Below, piece by piece: positions 35,801 through 44,085 of a stretch of 64,000 nucleotides of DNA. Both the position numbers and the translations under genes were made by a program. Each line of letters opens with the position of its first letter. Within the stretch, counting starts at the first letter, position 1. The notes beneath the pieces are model-generated. The model did no database searches. It was given only the letters and a program-made list of their open reading frames with translations, and was not told where the DNA came from. Origin of the DNA: Mesorhizobium sp. L2C084A000. Its GTDB lineage: Bacteria > Pseudomonadota > Alphaproteobacteria > Rhizobiales > Rhizobiaceae. The stretch is from NCBI RefSeq assembly GCF_000502875.1, contig NZ_AYWX01000009.1:460041-524040 (forward strand). The letters run 5' to 3'.

Positions 35801-35845
35801 TCCAACCACTTCTTCGATCCGGACGGGAGCCGCATGCATGGTTGA
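32837..35845 (+). CDS. soxA: Sarcosine oxidase alpha subunit SoxA
   Basis: The 1002-residue subunit carries an N-terminal 2Fe-2S-fold-like segment (RFTFDGAAYTGHAGDTLASA near residue 20). An NAD-binding domain follows (DVLVVGSGPAGLMAAKAAAD near 175), and a C-terminal GcvT domain runs from about 600 to 1000 (SFSGEMAFEVYSGAGHGTHV near 815), where THF takes the methylene group. SoxA and SoxB form a channel between the FAD/FMN site and the folate site. Full length matches the family. It overlaps soxD at its start and soxG by 8 bases at its end. Confidence 0.95.
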   Translation: MSPRRTDTGGRIDRLKTIRFTFDGAAYTGHAGDTLASALLAKGVTLYGRSFKYHRPRGLLTAGVEEPNALVTVLKGEVREPNIPATMVEIHDGLVAISQNRFPSLAWDINAVNQLGGKILSAGFYYKTFMGPVFGPLKGTRFWMFCEHFIRRAAGLGSAGSAKDPARYERMNAFCDVLVVGSGPAGLMAAKAAADQGARVMLADLEPRFGGSANWSDETIDGAPAADWARRTVAQLEGRDNVRLLPRTTVWGYYDNNTLAALERVSDHKDQPGKGEPRHRYWAIRAKSVVLATGAFERPLVFPGNDRPGVMLAHAAERYANEFGVLPGERIALFTNNDSAYRAAVALKKAGAAVVAIADVRPELSPEMRKLAAEAEAEIFAGHAVVATEGGKALSGLKLQRFDMTNGTLIGDARSIHADCLLMSGGWSPTIHLASQAGAKAEWNAARQAFLPPKPTQKWPPQQWIGAGAFTGSFSTTEAIAEGRAAGLAAAGGQSTPSMLPTVEAVPGDPDPAPVFEIRAKGKSFVDFQHDVTAEDVRLAHREGFVSVEHLKRYTTLGMATDQGKSSNVPGLAIMAEALGKPIPEVGTTRFRPPFAPVSIGSLAAERFGDLKPERLTPMHDWHLASGATMYSAGLWYRPMIYGHAGETVEQAYVREAKATRESAGIVDVSTLGKIAVQGPDAAAFLDRVYTNMFSTLAAGKARYGLMLREDGLAFDDGTTWRLGDQDFLMTTTTANAGKVMQHLEYFLDVIWPELKVHVTSVTDEWAGAAIGGPKARQILAACVTGTSVDNAALPFMGIVRGDIAGVPVMICRLSFSGEMAFEVYSGAGHGTHVWEALIEAGKPFGLATYGLEALGTMRIEKGHVTGAEIDGRTTARDLHLDWMLSKKKPFIGSAMMDREGLIASDRLELVGLIALDNRPLNGGAHIVEEVDEANPHDSIGHITACCYSPALGKHIALALVKGGKARQGTRAHVSDPLRNRFGPVEIVSNHFFDPDGSRMHG

Positions 35846-36440
35846 GCGCCAGTCACCCGAACCCTTGTCGCCACTCGAACCGGAATTTCACGTCGGCTCA
35901 CACGGCAATTTCGAGCATGGCGTCGAGATCATCCTGACCGAGACGCGGCCTGGCTCGATCGTGCAGCTGGCAGCGTGGCCCGGCGAGGAGAAGAAGCTGA
36001 TAGCAGCCATCCGCACCGTCACCGGGCTTGCTCTGCCCGATGGCGCAGGCGGCGGCTTGAGCGACGGCGTGAAATCGGTGTTCGGCTTCGCGCCGGGAAA
36101 GTTCACTATCGCCGACGAGGCCGAAGGGTTGGCCCCCGCCTTTGCCAAAGTGGTAACGCCGGCCATCGGCACCGTGACCGATCTTTCACATGGCCGCACC
36201 GCCATCCGCATTGCCGGGCCTAAGGCTGAATGGGTGCTGGCGAAATTCTTCGCCATCGACTTTTCGCTGCCGGCCTTTCCCATCGGCGCCGGCCGCTCGA
36301 CCACCCATCACGACATCTTCGCCCAGATCCAGCGCACCGGCGCCGACCAGTTCGACATCTATGTCTTCCGCTCATTCGCACGCTCGTTCTGGAAGGCGCT
36401 CTGCCATGCCAGCGAGGAAGTCGGCTACGAGGTGCAGTAG
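35838..36440 (+). CDS. soxG: Sarcosine oxidase gamma subunit SoxG
   Basis: The 200-residue protein is the small gamma subunit that caps the alpha subunit. Family blocks include VFGFAPGKFTIADEA near residue 85, HGRTAIRIAGPKAEWVLAK near 120 and FDIYVFRSFARSFWKAL near 175. ATG 35838 overlaps the end of soxA by 8 bases with GGGAG upstream. It completes soxBDAG. A hairpin follows at once. Confidence 0.92.
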   Translation: MVERQSPEPLSPLEPEFHVGSHGNFEHGVEIILTETRPGSIVQLAAWPGEEKKLIAAIRTVTGLALPDGAGGGLSDGVKSVFGFAPGKFTIADEAEGLAPAFAKVVTPAIGTVTDLSHGRTAIRIAGPKAEWVLAKFFAIDFSLPAFPIGAGRSTTHHDIFAQIQRTGADQFDIYVFRSFARSFWKALCHASEEVGYEVQ

Positions 36441-36462
36441 GCGCCCTGTCGGCCAGGGCGCC
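36440..36462 (+). terminator. Hairpin at the end of soxG
   Basis: GGCGCCCTG (36440-36448) pairs with CAGGGCGCC (36454-36462) across 5 nt and begins within the soxG stop codon. No T-run follows, so termination would be weak. Confidence 0.45.
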
Positions 36463-36524
36463 GCGTCACTTCTGGCATCAACGCCAGCCGGTTCTGCCGC
36501 TAGAGAATCGCGCCTCGGGCGCTC

Positions 36525-38051
36525 ATGGTTGGAAACATGACCGCCAGGCCGGTCCAAGGGGTAAATCCCGTCTCAGAGTCGGCACATTCGTTTGGTTCGA
36601 ACATCTCCATGACCGCAGAACTATCCGCCGGCGCCACGGATTGCGCCGATGTGCCGGCCAGAGCCTTGCTCCTGCTGCCGCTAACGGTCGCCTGCGGCGT
36701 GTTCATGACCAGCCTCGACCAGAATGTCGTGGTGACCGCGCTGCCGGGCATCAGCGAAAGCCTCGGGCGTCCGCCCAGCCAGCTCGGCCTCTTGATTACC
36801 GTCTATGTCGCCAGCCTGATCATCTCGATGCCGCTTGGCGGCTGGGCCGCCGACCGCTTCGGACTGCGCAACGTCTACTGCTTTGCCTTGCTGGTGTTCG
36901 CCGCCTCGTCGGCGCTCTGCGGGCTGTCCGACAACATCTGGACGCTGGTCGGCGCCCGCGCGCTGCAAGGCTTTGGCGGCGCCTTGATGGGCACGCTCGG
37001 CCAGGTCGTCATCCTGTCGACCTTTCCGCGCAGCCGAACGCTGAAGATCAACATGTACATCTCGCTGGCCGGCCAGTCCGGACCGTTGGTCGGTCCGCTC
37101 GTCGGCGGCGCGCTGACCACCTACATTTCCTGGCGCTGGATCTTCTTCATCAACGTGCCGTTCGCGCTGGCTGCGGCAATTCTTGCCGCCTCGCTGTTTC
37201 CGACGATGACCAAGCCGGTGCGCACGCCGTTCGATTTTCCGGGCTTCCTGCTGGTCGGCAGCGGCATGGTCCTGCTGGTCTTCGGCATGGATTCGCTTGC
37301 CGCCAAGGATGCCGCGGGCGGCATCATCGCCGCCGAACTGGCGCTGGCGCTCGTTATCCTGACCATCGCCTCGTTCTACTGCCTGCGCGTGCGCAATCCG
37401 CTGCTCGATCTCAAGCTGTTGCGCATCCGTACCTTCCGCATTTCGTTCCTCACCGGTGGCGGGCTGGACACGATCGGCCTCAGCTCCGTCGTCTTCCTGC
37501 TGCCGCTGATGTTCCAGCTCGGCTTCGGCATGAGCGCGGTTCAGGCGGGATCGCTGACCTTCGTCGCCGCGGTCGGCTCCGTGGCCATGCGGTTCTTCAT
37601 GCCGCGTGTCCTCAACCGTTTCGGCTTTCGCCGCGTGCTGGTCTACAACACGCCCATCGTCGCCGCCCTGGTTGCCGGCTTCGCGCTGATGCAGGCGACG
37701 ACGCCGGTATGGATCGTGCTCACCTACATCTTCGTCTTCGGCGTCTTCCGCTCCGCGCAATGGGCCTCGACCGGCAACCTCGCCTATTCCGACATCGCGC
37801 CCGAGCAGCTCGCCCGTTTCAGCGCGCTCTATTACATATTATGGCAGCTGGCAGTGGCGATCAGCGTTGGCCTGGCCGCCGCGGCACTGTCGTTTCTGGC
37901 GGGCGGCGGCCCTGCCGTCGCCGACGACTTTCGCATCCTGTTCGTGATCGAGGGCGTCATCACGCTCTGCGCGCTGCTTGCCTACCTCAAGCTGACGCCG
38001 CAAGACGGCGTCCATGTCAGCGGCCACGGCGCACAGATGAACACGGAATGA
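36525..38051 (+). CDS. MFS transporter of the DHA2 (14-helix-type) drug family
   Basis: The protein is up to 508 residues with about 14 predicted membrane helices, as in the DHA2/QacA branch. The first helix contains MTSLDQNVVVTALPGI (the DHA2 motif D1-like LDxTIVNVALP position). The loop-2/3 motif reads GGWAADRFGLRNVY, and GQSGPLVGPLVGGAL is the proline/glycine-rich motif C of exporters. It probably exports small compounds by proton antiport. Starts at 36525, 36537 and 36609 are possible; none has a clear ribosome site. It follows soxBDAG on the same strand after 84 bp and a hairpin, so it may or may not be co-expressed. Confidence 0.85.
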   Translation: MVGNMTARPVQGVNPVSESAHSFGSNISMTAELSAGATDCADVPARALLLLPLTVACGVFMTSLDQNVVVTALPGISESLGRPPSQLGLLITVYVASLIISMPLGGWAADRFGLRNVYCFALLVFAASSALCGLSDNIWTLVGARALQGFGGALMGTLGQVVILSTFPRSRTLKINMYISLAGQSGPLVGPLVGGALTTYISWRWIFFINVPFALAAAILAASLFPTMTKPVRTPFDFPGFLLVGSGMVLLVFGMDSLAAKDAAGGIIAAELALALVILTIASFYCLRVRNPLLDLKLLRIRTFRISFLTGGGLDTIGLSSVVFLLPLMFQLGFGMSAVQAGSLTFVAAVGSVAMRFFMPRVLNRFGFRRVLVYNTPIVAALVAGFALMQATTPVWIVLTYIFVFGVFRSAQWASTGNLAYSDIAPEQLARFSALYYILWQLAVAISVGLAAAALSFLAGGGPAVADDFRILFVIEGVITLCALLAYLKLTPQDGVHVSGHGAQMNTE

Positions 38052-38062
38052 AGCTGGCTGGC

Positions 38063-38767
38063 TTACTCGCTGAACGTCACCCACTCTTCCAGCGGCACGC
38101 GGTCGGTGCGGAAGGCGTTTTCAGGCTTTGACGTATCTTCGTAACCAACCGCCATGCCGCAGACGACGATCTCTTCGTCCGGAATGTCGAGCACCGGCCT
38201 GATCTGCCGGTGATAGGGCGCGAAGGCCGCCTGCGGACAGGTGTGCAGACCCCTGCCTCTAGCTGCGACCATGATGTTCTGCAGGAACATGCCGTAGTCG
38301 ATCCACGAGCCCTGGTTGAGGCGGCGGTCGATGGTGAAGATCATGCCGACCGGAGCGTCGAAGAAGACGAAGTTGCGGTCGTGCTGGGCGCGCATCTTGT
38401 CGACCTCGCGGCGACCAATGCCGAGCGCGCCATAGAGGCCGAAACCGTTGGCGCGGCGGCGGGTCAGATACGGCTCGAAGAACTGGGTGGGATAATACCG
38501 GTACTCGTCCCAATCGGCTTTTTCGGCGCGAATGCCGGAATTGAGAATGGCGTCTGATATCCGCTGCTTGCTCTCGCCCTTGGTGACATAGACTTTCCAT
38601 GGCTGCATGTTGGTGCCGGATGGGGCGCGCGCCGCAACCGCCAGAATGGCGCGGATGGTGTCGTCGTCGACCATGTCGGGCAGGAATGCGCGCACCGAAC
38701 GGCGCGACAGGATCGCCTCGTCGACAATCTCGGCATCGCCCGCGATTCGGGGGTTATTTTCCAGCAT
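38063..38767 (-). CDS. Nitroreductase-family flavoprotein
   Basis: The 234-residue protein has the FMN-binding nitroreductase hallmarks: SRRSVRAFLPD near residue 20 (Arg-Ser-x-Arg), ARAPSGTNMQPWKVY near residue 48 and GRGLHTCPQAAF near residue 178, followed by CGMAVGYED. It reduces nitro, quinone or enone compounds with NAD(P)H. It is not BluB, which has a different N-terminal motif. ATG 38767 is preferred over the longer open frame because GGGAC lies ahead and the family starts here. It is divergent from the XRE-cupin regulator and shares a promoter region containing three TCATGA repeats. Confidence 0.85.
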   Translation of the reverse strand: MLENNPRIAGDAEIVDEAILSRRSVRAFLPDMVDDDTIRAILAVAARAPSGTNMQPWKVYVTKGESKQRISDAILNSGIRAEKADWDEYRYYPTQFFEPYLTRRRANGFGLYGALGIGRREVDKMRAQHDRNFVFFDAPVGMIFTIDRRLNQGSWIDYGMFLQNIMVAARGRGLHTCPQAAFAPYHRQIRPVLDIPDEEIVVCGMAVGYEDTSKPENAFRTDRVPLEEWVTFSE

Positions 38768-38884
38768 GGGCCGTCCCTTACCCTTTGTCTCGATCGGACG
38801 TCCCCACTCGCCGCTCTCGGCGGAGCCTTTGCATGAACCGTCAAAATCGCGCAAGCAAATCTTGTGCATCCGTGAAAATCTACT

Positions 38885-38937
38885 TGATTTTTTCATGAGC
38901 TTGATTTCTCATGAAATTTGACGGTATTTTTTCATGA
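38885..38937. promoter_or_regulatory. Three TCATGA repeats in the divergent nitroreductase/XRE region
   Basis: TTGATTTTTTCATGA (38884-38898), TTGATTTCTCATGA (38901-38914) and GTATTTTTTCATGA (38924-38937) are direct repeats ending in the palindrome TCATGA, spaced 16 and 23 bp apart. They lie between the nitroreductase start and the XRE-cupin start at 38948. They are candidate operators of that regulator. Confidence 0.5.
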
Positions 38938-38947
38938 AGAGAGCGTT

Positions 38948-39535
38948 TTGCCTTCGACTACCGCAAGAACATTGCAGGGACCTGACGAACGCGTGCTGGC
39001 CGGCGATATCAGGGCCCTGCGCAAGGCGCGCGGGCTGACGCTCGCCGAGATCGGCCTGAAGCTTGGCCGTTCGGTCGGCTGGGTCAGCCAGGTCGAGCGC
39101 GGCCTGTCGATTCCATCGCTCGGTGACCTCCGAGCCTTCGCCGAACTGTTCGGCGTGCCGATCAGCCTGTTCTTCAGCCATGACGTGCCTGTCGAAAGCG
39201 AGCGCGGCGTGGTCGTGCGTGCCGGCAGGCGCCGCACGCTTGGCACAAGCGAATCCGGCCTGGTGGAGGAGCTTCTGTCGCCCGATCTCGGCGGTAGCTT
39301 CGAGATGGTGCGTTCGGTCTTCGCGCCGGGCGCGGAACTGAAGGCCGAGGCGCAGCGGCCGACCGAGGAAGCCGGATACGTCGCGTCCGGACTGTTCGAC
39401 ATCGAGATCGGAGGTGTCTGGCATCGGCTTGGCGAGGGCGACTCCTTTCGCTTCGAAGGCAAGCCCTACCGCTGGCGCAATCCGGGTGCCGAGCCGGCAA
39501 TTGTCATCTGGGTGGTTTCACCACCCGTCTATTGA
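38948..39535 (+). CDS. XRE-family regulator with C-terminal cupin domain
   Basis: The 195-residue protein has an N-terminal XRE helix-turn-helix (about residues 18-75; LRKARGLTLAEIGLKLGRSV then GWVSQVERG). A C-terminal cupin domain follows (about 125-190; SGLFDIEIGGVWHRLGEGDS). PuuR-like members of this class sense small molecules in amine or amino-acid catabolism and usually repress adjacent genes. TTG 38948 is chosen because AAGAGAG precedes it; TTG 38918 upstream is possible. It lies only 20 bp before the flavoprotein gene at 39556, so it probably leads that operon and controls it. Confidence 0.84.
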   Translation: MPSTTARTLQGPDERVLAGDIRALRKARGLTLAEIGLKLGRSVGWVSQVERGLSIPSLGDLRAFAELFGVPISLFFSHDVPVESERGVVVRAGRRRTLGTSESGLVEELLSPDLGGSFEMVRSVFAPGAELKAEAQRPTEEAGYVASGLFDIEIGGVWHRLGEGDSFRFEGKPYRWRNPGAEPAIVIWVVSPPVY

Positions 39536-39555
39536 GTTCAAGTTTGGAGAAGAAC

Positions 39556-42009
39556 ATGGCGGGTTTGCCGAGCACGGCGCGCGTGGTGATCATCGGAGGC
39601 GGTGCCGTCGGCACCTCCTCGCTCTACCATCTCGCCAAGGCGGGCTGGACCGACTGCGTGCTCTTGGAAAAGAACGAGCTGACTTCGGGCTCGACCTGGC
39701 ATGCCGCTGGCAACGTGCCGACTTTCTCCTCGTCCTGGTCGCTGATGAACATGCAGCGCTATTCGACCGAGCTTTATCGCGGGCTGGCCGACGCGGTCGA
39801 CTATCCCATGAACTATCACGTCACCGGCTCGCTGCGCCTTGCCCACACGAAAGAGCGCATGCAGGAATTTCAGCGCGCCAAGGGCATGGGCCTCTACCAG
39901 GGCATGGACATCGACATTGTCGGTGTCGACGAGATCCAGCGTCGCTATCCCTTCATCGAGACGCATGACCTGAAAGGCGCGCTCTACGACCCGAGCGACG
40001 GCGACATCGATCCGGCGCAGCTCACCCAGGCGCTGGCCAAGGGTGCGCGCGACATGGGCGCGAAGATCATCCGCTTCTGCCCGGTCACAGGCGTGCGCCG
40101 TGAGAACGACGAATGGGTGGTCGAGACGGCACAAGGTGAGATCCGCTGCGAGATCGTCGTCAATGCCGCCGGCTACCGCGCCGCCGAAGTCGGCCGGATG
40201 TTCGGCCGCGACGTGCCGATGATGGTGATGAGCCATCAGTACATTTTGTTCGAGGAGATTCCCGAACTGGCGGCATGGTCGAAGGAACAGGGGAAGAAAC
40301 TGCCGCTGCTGCGCGACGTCGACACCTCCTACTATCTTCGCCAGGAGAAGAACGGCATGAATCTCGGCCCCTATGAGCGCAATTGCCGCGCGCATTGGGC
40401 CACCCACAACGACCCGATGCCGGAGGATTTTTCCTTCCAGCTGTTCCCCGACGATCTCGACCGGCTCGAACATTATCTGGCCGACGCCGTCGCCCGCGTG
40501 CCGATCCTGGGCACCGCCGGCCTGTCCAAGGTCATCAATGGCCCGATCCCCTACACGCCGGACGGCAATCCGCTGATCGGCCCGATGCCCGGCGTTCCCA
40601 ATGCCTTCGAGGCCTGCGTCTTCACCTTCGGCATCGCCCAGGGCGGCGGTGCCGGCAAGGTGCTGGCCGAATGGGTGACAGAGGGCCAGACCGAATGGGA
40701 CATGTGGTCATGCGACCCGCGCCGCTTCACCTCCTTTGCCGCGGCGCCGGACTATTGCGTCGCCAAGGGCATGGAGATCTACGGCAACGAATACGCCATC
40801 CAGTTCCCGCGCCATGCCTGGCCGGAAGGCCGCGACCGCAAGCTGTCGCCGATCCACGATCGCATCAAGGCGCTCGGCGGCCGCTTCGACGCCTATAATG
40901 GCTGGGAGCGCGCCACCTGGTATGCGCAAGAGGGCGATGATATTTCAGAGGAAGCGACGCTGACCTTCCGCCGCGACGGACCGTGGCATCATCGCGTGCG
41001 CGATGAATGCCTGGCGGTGCGCGATGCCGCCGGCATTTTGGACCTGCCGGGTTTCTCGCGCTTCAACCTCGAGGGTCCGGGCGCTGCCGAATGGCTGAGC
41101 CTGCAGGTCACCGGGCTGGTGCCAAAACCCGGCCGCATCGGTCTCGTCTATTTTGCCGACGACAAGGGCCGCATCGTCACCGAAATGTCCGTCGTGCGCC
41201 ACGACGAGAACGTGATGACGTTGATCACCGCGGCGGTCGCCCAATGGCATGATTTCGAATGGCTGAAATCGCGCCTGCCCAAGGACGCCCCGTTCAAGCT
41301 GATCGACCGGACCGAGGAATTTTCCACCCAGATCCTGGCCGGCCCCAACTCGCGAAAAATCCTCGCCGATGTCTGCGAAGCCGACCTCGCTTTGCCGTGG
41401 CTGACGCATCAGGAAACGAAGATCGCCGGCCGCTGGGCCAAGCTCGTGCGCGTCTCCTTCGCCGGCGAACTCGGCTGGGAAATCCACACCAGGATCGACG
41501 ACACCGCCGCCATCTTCGATGCCATCTGCGCGGCGGGACAACAGCATGGGCTGAAGCCGTTCGGCATGTATGCGCTGGATTCGCTCAGGCTCGAAAAAGG
41601 CTACCGCACCTGGAAGGGCGACCTGTCGACCGACTATTCGATCCTGCAGGGCGGGTTGGAGCGCTTCGTCAAATGGGACAAGCCCGACTTCCGCGGCAAG
41701 GCGGCACTCCAGAACGAAAAGCAGCAAGGCGTGAAGAAGCGCTTCGTCACGCTGGTGGTGGAAAACCCCGGCGATTGCGACGCTCCGTCAGTTTCTACAC
41801 TCTGGCATGACGGCAAGATCGTCGGCGAGACGACGTCGGGCGGCTGGGGTCATCGCATCGACAAGTCGATCGCACTCGGCATGCTGCGCGCCGACCTGGC
41901 CGAACCAGGTACATCAGTCGAGGTCGAAATCTTCGGTGACCGCTTTCAGGCGATCGTGCAGAAGGATGAACCGCTGTGGGATCCGAAGAACGAAAGGCTG
42001 CGCGCATGA
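39556..42009 (+). CDS. Dimethylglycine-dehydrogenase-like FAD/GcvT fusion, copy 2
   Basis: The 817-residue protein has a DAO domain (VVIIGGGAVGTSSLYHLA at residue 10), the covalent-FAD motif GSTWHAAG near residue 46, a middle FAO domain, and a GcvT domain (about 430-815; RVSFAGELGWEIHTRIDD near 630). It fits enzymes that oxidise N-methyl amines (dimethylglycine, sarcosine, 4-methylaminobutyrate and similar) and give methylene-THF or formaldehyde. GGAGAAG lies before ATG 39556. Its stop overlaps the homocysteine-methyltransferase-like start (ATGA). The exact substrate is unknown and is probably not sarcosine, because soxBDAG is present. Confidence 0.87.
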   Translation: MAGLPSTARVVIIGGGAVGTSSLYHLAKAGWTDCVLLEKNELTSGSTWHAAGNVPTFSSSWSLMNMQRYSTELYRGLADAVDYPMNYHVTGSLRLAHTKERMQEFQRAKGMGLYQGMDIDIVGVDEIQRRYPFIETHDLKGALYDPSDGDIDPAQLTQALAKGARDMGAKIIRFCPVTGVRRENDEWVVETAQGEIRCEIVVNAAGYRAAEVGRMFGRDVPMMVMSHQYILFEEIPELAAWSKEQGKKLPLLRDVDTSYYLRQEKNGMNLGPYERNCRAHWATHNDPMPEDFSFQLFPDDLDRLEHYLADAVARVPILGTAGLSKVINGPIPYTPDGNPLIGPMPGVPNAFEACVFTFGIAQGGGAGKVLAEWVTEGQTEWDMWSCDPRRFTSFAAAPDYCVAKGMEIYGNEYAIQFPRHAWPEGRDRKLSPIHDRIKALGGRFDAYNGWERATWYAQEGDDISEEATLTFRRDGPWHHRVRDECLAVRDAAGILDLPGFSRFNLEGPGAAEWLSLQVTGLVPKPGRIGLVYFADDKGRIVTEMSVVRHDENVMTLITAAVAQWHDFEWLKSRLPKDAPFKLIDRTEEFSTQILAGPNSRKILADVCEADLALPWLTHQETKIAGRWAKLVRVSFAGELGWEIHTRIDDTAAIFDAICAAGQQHGLKPFGMYALDSLRLEKGYRTWKGDLSTDYSILQGGLERFVKWDKPDFRGKAALQNEKQQGVKKRFVTLVVENPGDCDAPSVSTLWHDGKIVGETTSGGWGHRIDKSIALGMLRADLAEPGTSVEVEIFGDRFQAIVQKDEPLWDPKNERLRA

Positions 42010-42911
42010 AGAAAATCATCCTCACCGATGGCGGGATGGGCCAGGAACTGGTCCGCCGCAGCAAATCCGAGCCGACACCGCTTTGGTCGGCCAGGGTGCT
42101 GATCGACGAACCCGATTTGGTGCGCGACCTGCACGCGGAATTCATCCGTGCCGGCGCACGTGTCATCACCATCAACACCTATTCTGCGACACCCGAACGC
42201 CTGGCGCGCGAGGGCGCGGAAGACCTCTTCAAGCCATTGCAGAAGCGCGGCATCGAATTGGCCAGGCAGGCCCGCGACGAGGCCGGCGATGCAGCCATCG
42301 CCGGCTGCCTGTCGCCGCTTTTCGGCAGCTATGCACCGGCACTGACCATTTCCTTCGAGGACACGCTCGATATTTACCGCCGCATCGTTGCCGAGCAGGC
42401 CGATGGCGTCGACCTGTTCCTGTGTGAAACCATGGCGTCGGCGGACGAAGCCCGCGCGGCGGTCACCGCGGCATCGGAAAGCGGCAAGCCGGTATGGGTG
42501 TCGTGGACGCTGGCCGACCACGGCAAGCCACGGCTGCGCAGCGGCGAGACAATAGCCGCCGCGGCAGGCGCGCTCGATGGCCTGGCAGTCGCCGCGCGGC
42601 TGGTCAATTGCTGCCGGCCGGAAGCAATCGCCGCGGCTTTGCCTGAACTGATCGACCTCGGCGGCCCGGTCGGCGCCTACGCCAATGGCTTCACTTCAAC
42701 CGAAGCACTCAAGCACGGCGGCACCGTCGATGTGCTGCACGCCCGTCACGACCTTGGCCCGGATGCCTATGCCGACCAGGCGATCGGCTGGGTCGAGGCT
42801 GGGGCAAGCATCGTTGGCGGCTGCTGCGAAGTCGGACCGCCGCACATCGCCGCCCTGCGCGACCGGCTCGAACAGGCCGGCTACGAAATTTCGGGAGTTT
42901 TGCATGCCTAG
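42006..42911 (+). CDS. Homocysteine S-methyltransferase-family protein
   Basis: The 301-residue protein has a TIM barrel of the zinc-dependent homocysteine S-methyltransferase family (BHMT, MmuM, MetH N-domain). It starts KKIILTDGGMGQEL, typical of the family. The zinc ligands appear as Cys in VNCCRPE near residue 200 and as GGCCEVGP near residue 265. Donors in the family include glycine betaine, S-methylmethionine and dimethyl compounds. It overlaps its neighbours by 4 and 8 bases, so it is firmly part of the operon. Removal of a first methyl group from a quaternary substrate, feeding the flavoproteins, is an attractive inference. Confidence 0.85.
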   Translation: MKKIILTDGGMGQELVRRSKSEPTPLWSARVLIDEPDLVRDLHAEFIRAGARVITINTYSATPERLAREGAEDLFKPLQKRGIELARQARDEAGDAAIAGCLSPLFGSYAPALTISFEDTLDIYRRIVAEQADGVDLFLCETMASADEARAAVTAASESGKPVWVSWTLADHGKPRLRSGETIAAAAGALDGLAVAARLVNCCRPEAIAAALPELIDLGGPVGAYANGFTSTEALKHGGTVDVLHARHDLGPDAYADQAIGWVEAGASIVGGCCEVGPPHIAALRDRLEQAGYEISGVLHA

Positions 42912-44085
42912 ACCATCATCGCGTATTTCCGGCATCGTGCCTTCGGGCAAGGACGGCTGGGAAGTCCATTTCGCCGCCTGGACGCGCAAGGAGGCCGGCG
43001 AAGACATCATCATGCTGTCGGTTGGCGACCATGATTTCGACACGCCCTCGCAGACGATCGAAGCCTGTGTGACCGCGGTTCGCGGCAGCAATCATCACTA
43101 CACCCCGCTTCCCGGCTTGCCGCGCCTGCGCAGGGCGATGGCGGCGGCCTCGACCGCCTGCACCGGCGTCGAGACGTCGCCGGATCAGGTGATCGCCACA
43201 CCGGGTGGCCAGGCCGCACTCTACGCCGCCGTGCAGGGCGTGCTCGACCAGGGCGATCACGCCATCGTCGTGGCGCCCTATTATGCCACCTATCCCAACA
43301 CGTTCAGCGCCGCAGGCGCTGATTTCACCGTCGTTGAGACACCGGCCGAGGATGGCTTCCAGCCGCGTGCCGACATGATCCGCGCGGCAATCCGGCCGAA
43401 CACGCGCGCCATCCTGATCAACACGCCGAACAATCCGACAGGTGCTGTCTATTCGCGCGAGCGGCTGGAGCAGTTGGCAGAAGTCTGCCGGGAGCACGAC
43501 CTCTGGCTGCTGTCGGACGAAGTCTACTGGACGCTCGGCGGCGGCGAGCACGTCTCGCCGCGCTCGCTGCCAGGTATGGCCGAGCGCACGCTGGTCATCA
43601 ATTCGATGTCGAAGAGCCACGGCATGACCGGCTGGCGCATGGGCTGGCTGAATGGGCCGGAGGAGATGATCACACTCATGATCAATCTCAATCTGGTGAC
43701 GACCTACGGCCTGCCGGCCTTCATCTCGATCGCTTGTTCCGAGGCGCTGGAGAACCGTTACGGCGTCAAGGAGATCGCCGAACGTTACGCGGCACGCCGC
43801 ACCGTCTTGCTCGATGCCGTGCGCGGCATGAACGATGTCACCGTGCGCGGTTCGGAGGGCGGCATGTATGTCATGCTCGACATCTCGGCCGTCGAACCGG
43901 ACGACGAGAAATTCGCCTGGGCCCTGCTCGACAACGAAAAGGTTGGCGTGATGCCCGGCTCCAGCTTCGGCGAGGCGGCCGCCGGCCACATTCGCATCAG
44001 CCTCTGCCAGCCCGAACCCGTGCTGCGGGAAGCTGCACGTCGTCTGCGCCGCTTTGCTTCCAGCTACCGTCGCGAGGCAGCATGA
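42904..44085 (+). CDS. Class I/II PLP aminotransferase
   Basis: The 393-residue protein is a fold-type I aminotransferase. Visible elements are DIIMLSVGDHDFDTPSQ near residue 34, INTPNNPTGAVYSRE near residue 170 (the Asn-Pro-Thr-Gly PLP segment), LSDEVYW near residue 203 and the Schiff-base Lys in INSMSKSHGMTGWRMGW near residue 240. The C-terminal Arg for the substrate carboxylate is in HIRISLCQP. It could remove the amino group of the primary amine left after demethylation. It overlaps both neighbours by a few bases. Confidence 0.87.
   Translation: MPRPSSRISGIVPSGKDGWEVHFAAWTRKEAGEDIIMLSVGDHDFDTPSQTIEACVTAVRGSNHHYTPLPGLPRLRRAMAAASTACTGVETSPDQVIATPGGQAALYAAVQGVLDQGDHAIVVAPYYATYPNTFSAAGADFTVVETPAEDGFQPRADMIRAAIRPNTRAILINTPNNPTGAVYSRERLEQLAEVCREHDLWLLSDEVYWTLGGGEHVSPRSLPGMAERTLVINSMSKSHGMTGWRMGWLNGPEEMITLMINLNLVTTYGLPAFISIACSEALENRYGVKEIAERYAARRTVLLDAVRGMNDVTVRGSEGGMYVMLDISAVEPDDEKFAWALLDNEKVGVMPGSSFGEAAAGHIRISLCQPEPVLREAARRLRRFASSYRREAA

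Noticed and set aside
38063..38767. BluB (lower-ligand synthesis) for the nitroreductase-family protein
   Set aside because: The N-terminal SRRSVRAFLPD pattern and overall motifs match general nitroreductases rather than BluB, despite the cobalamin theme.
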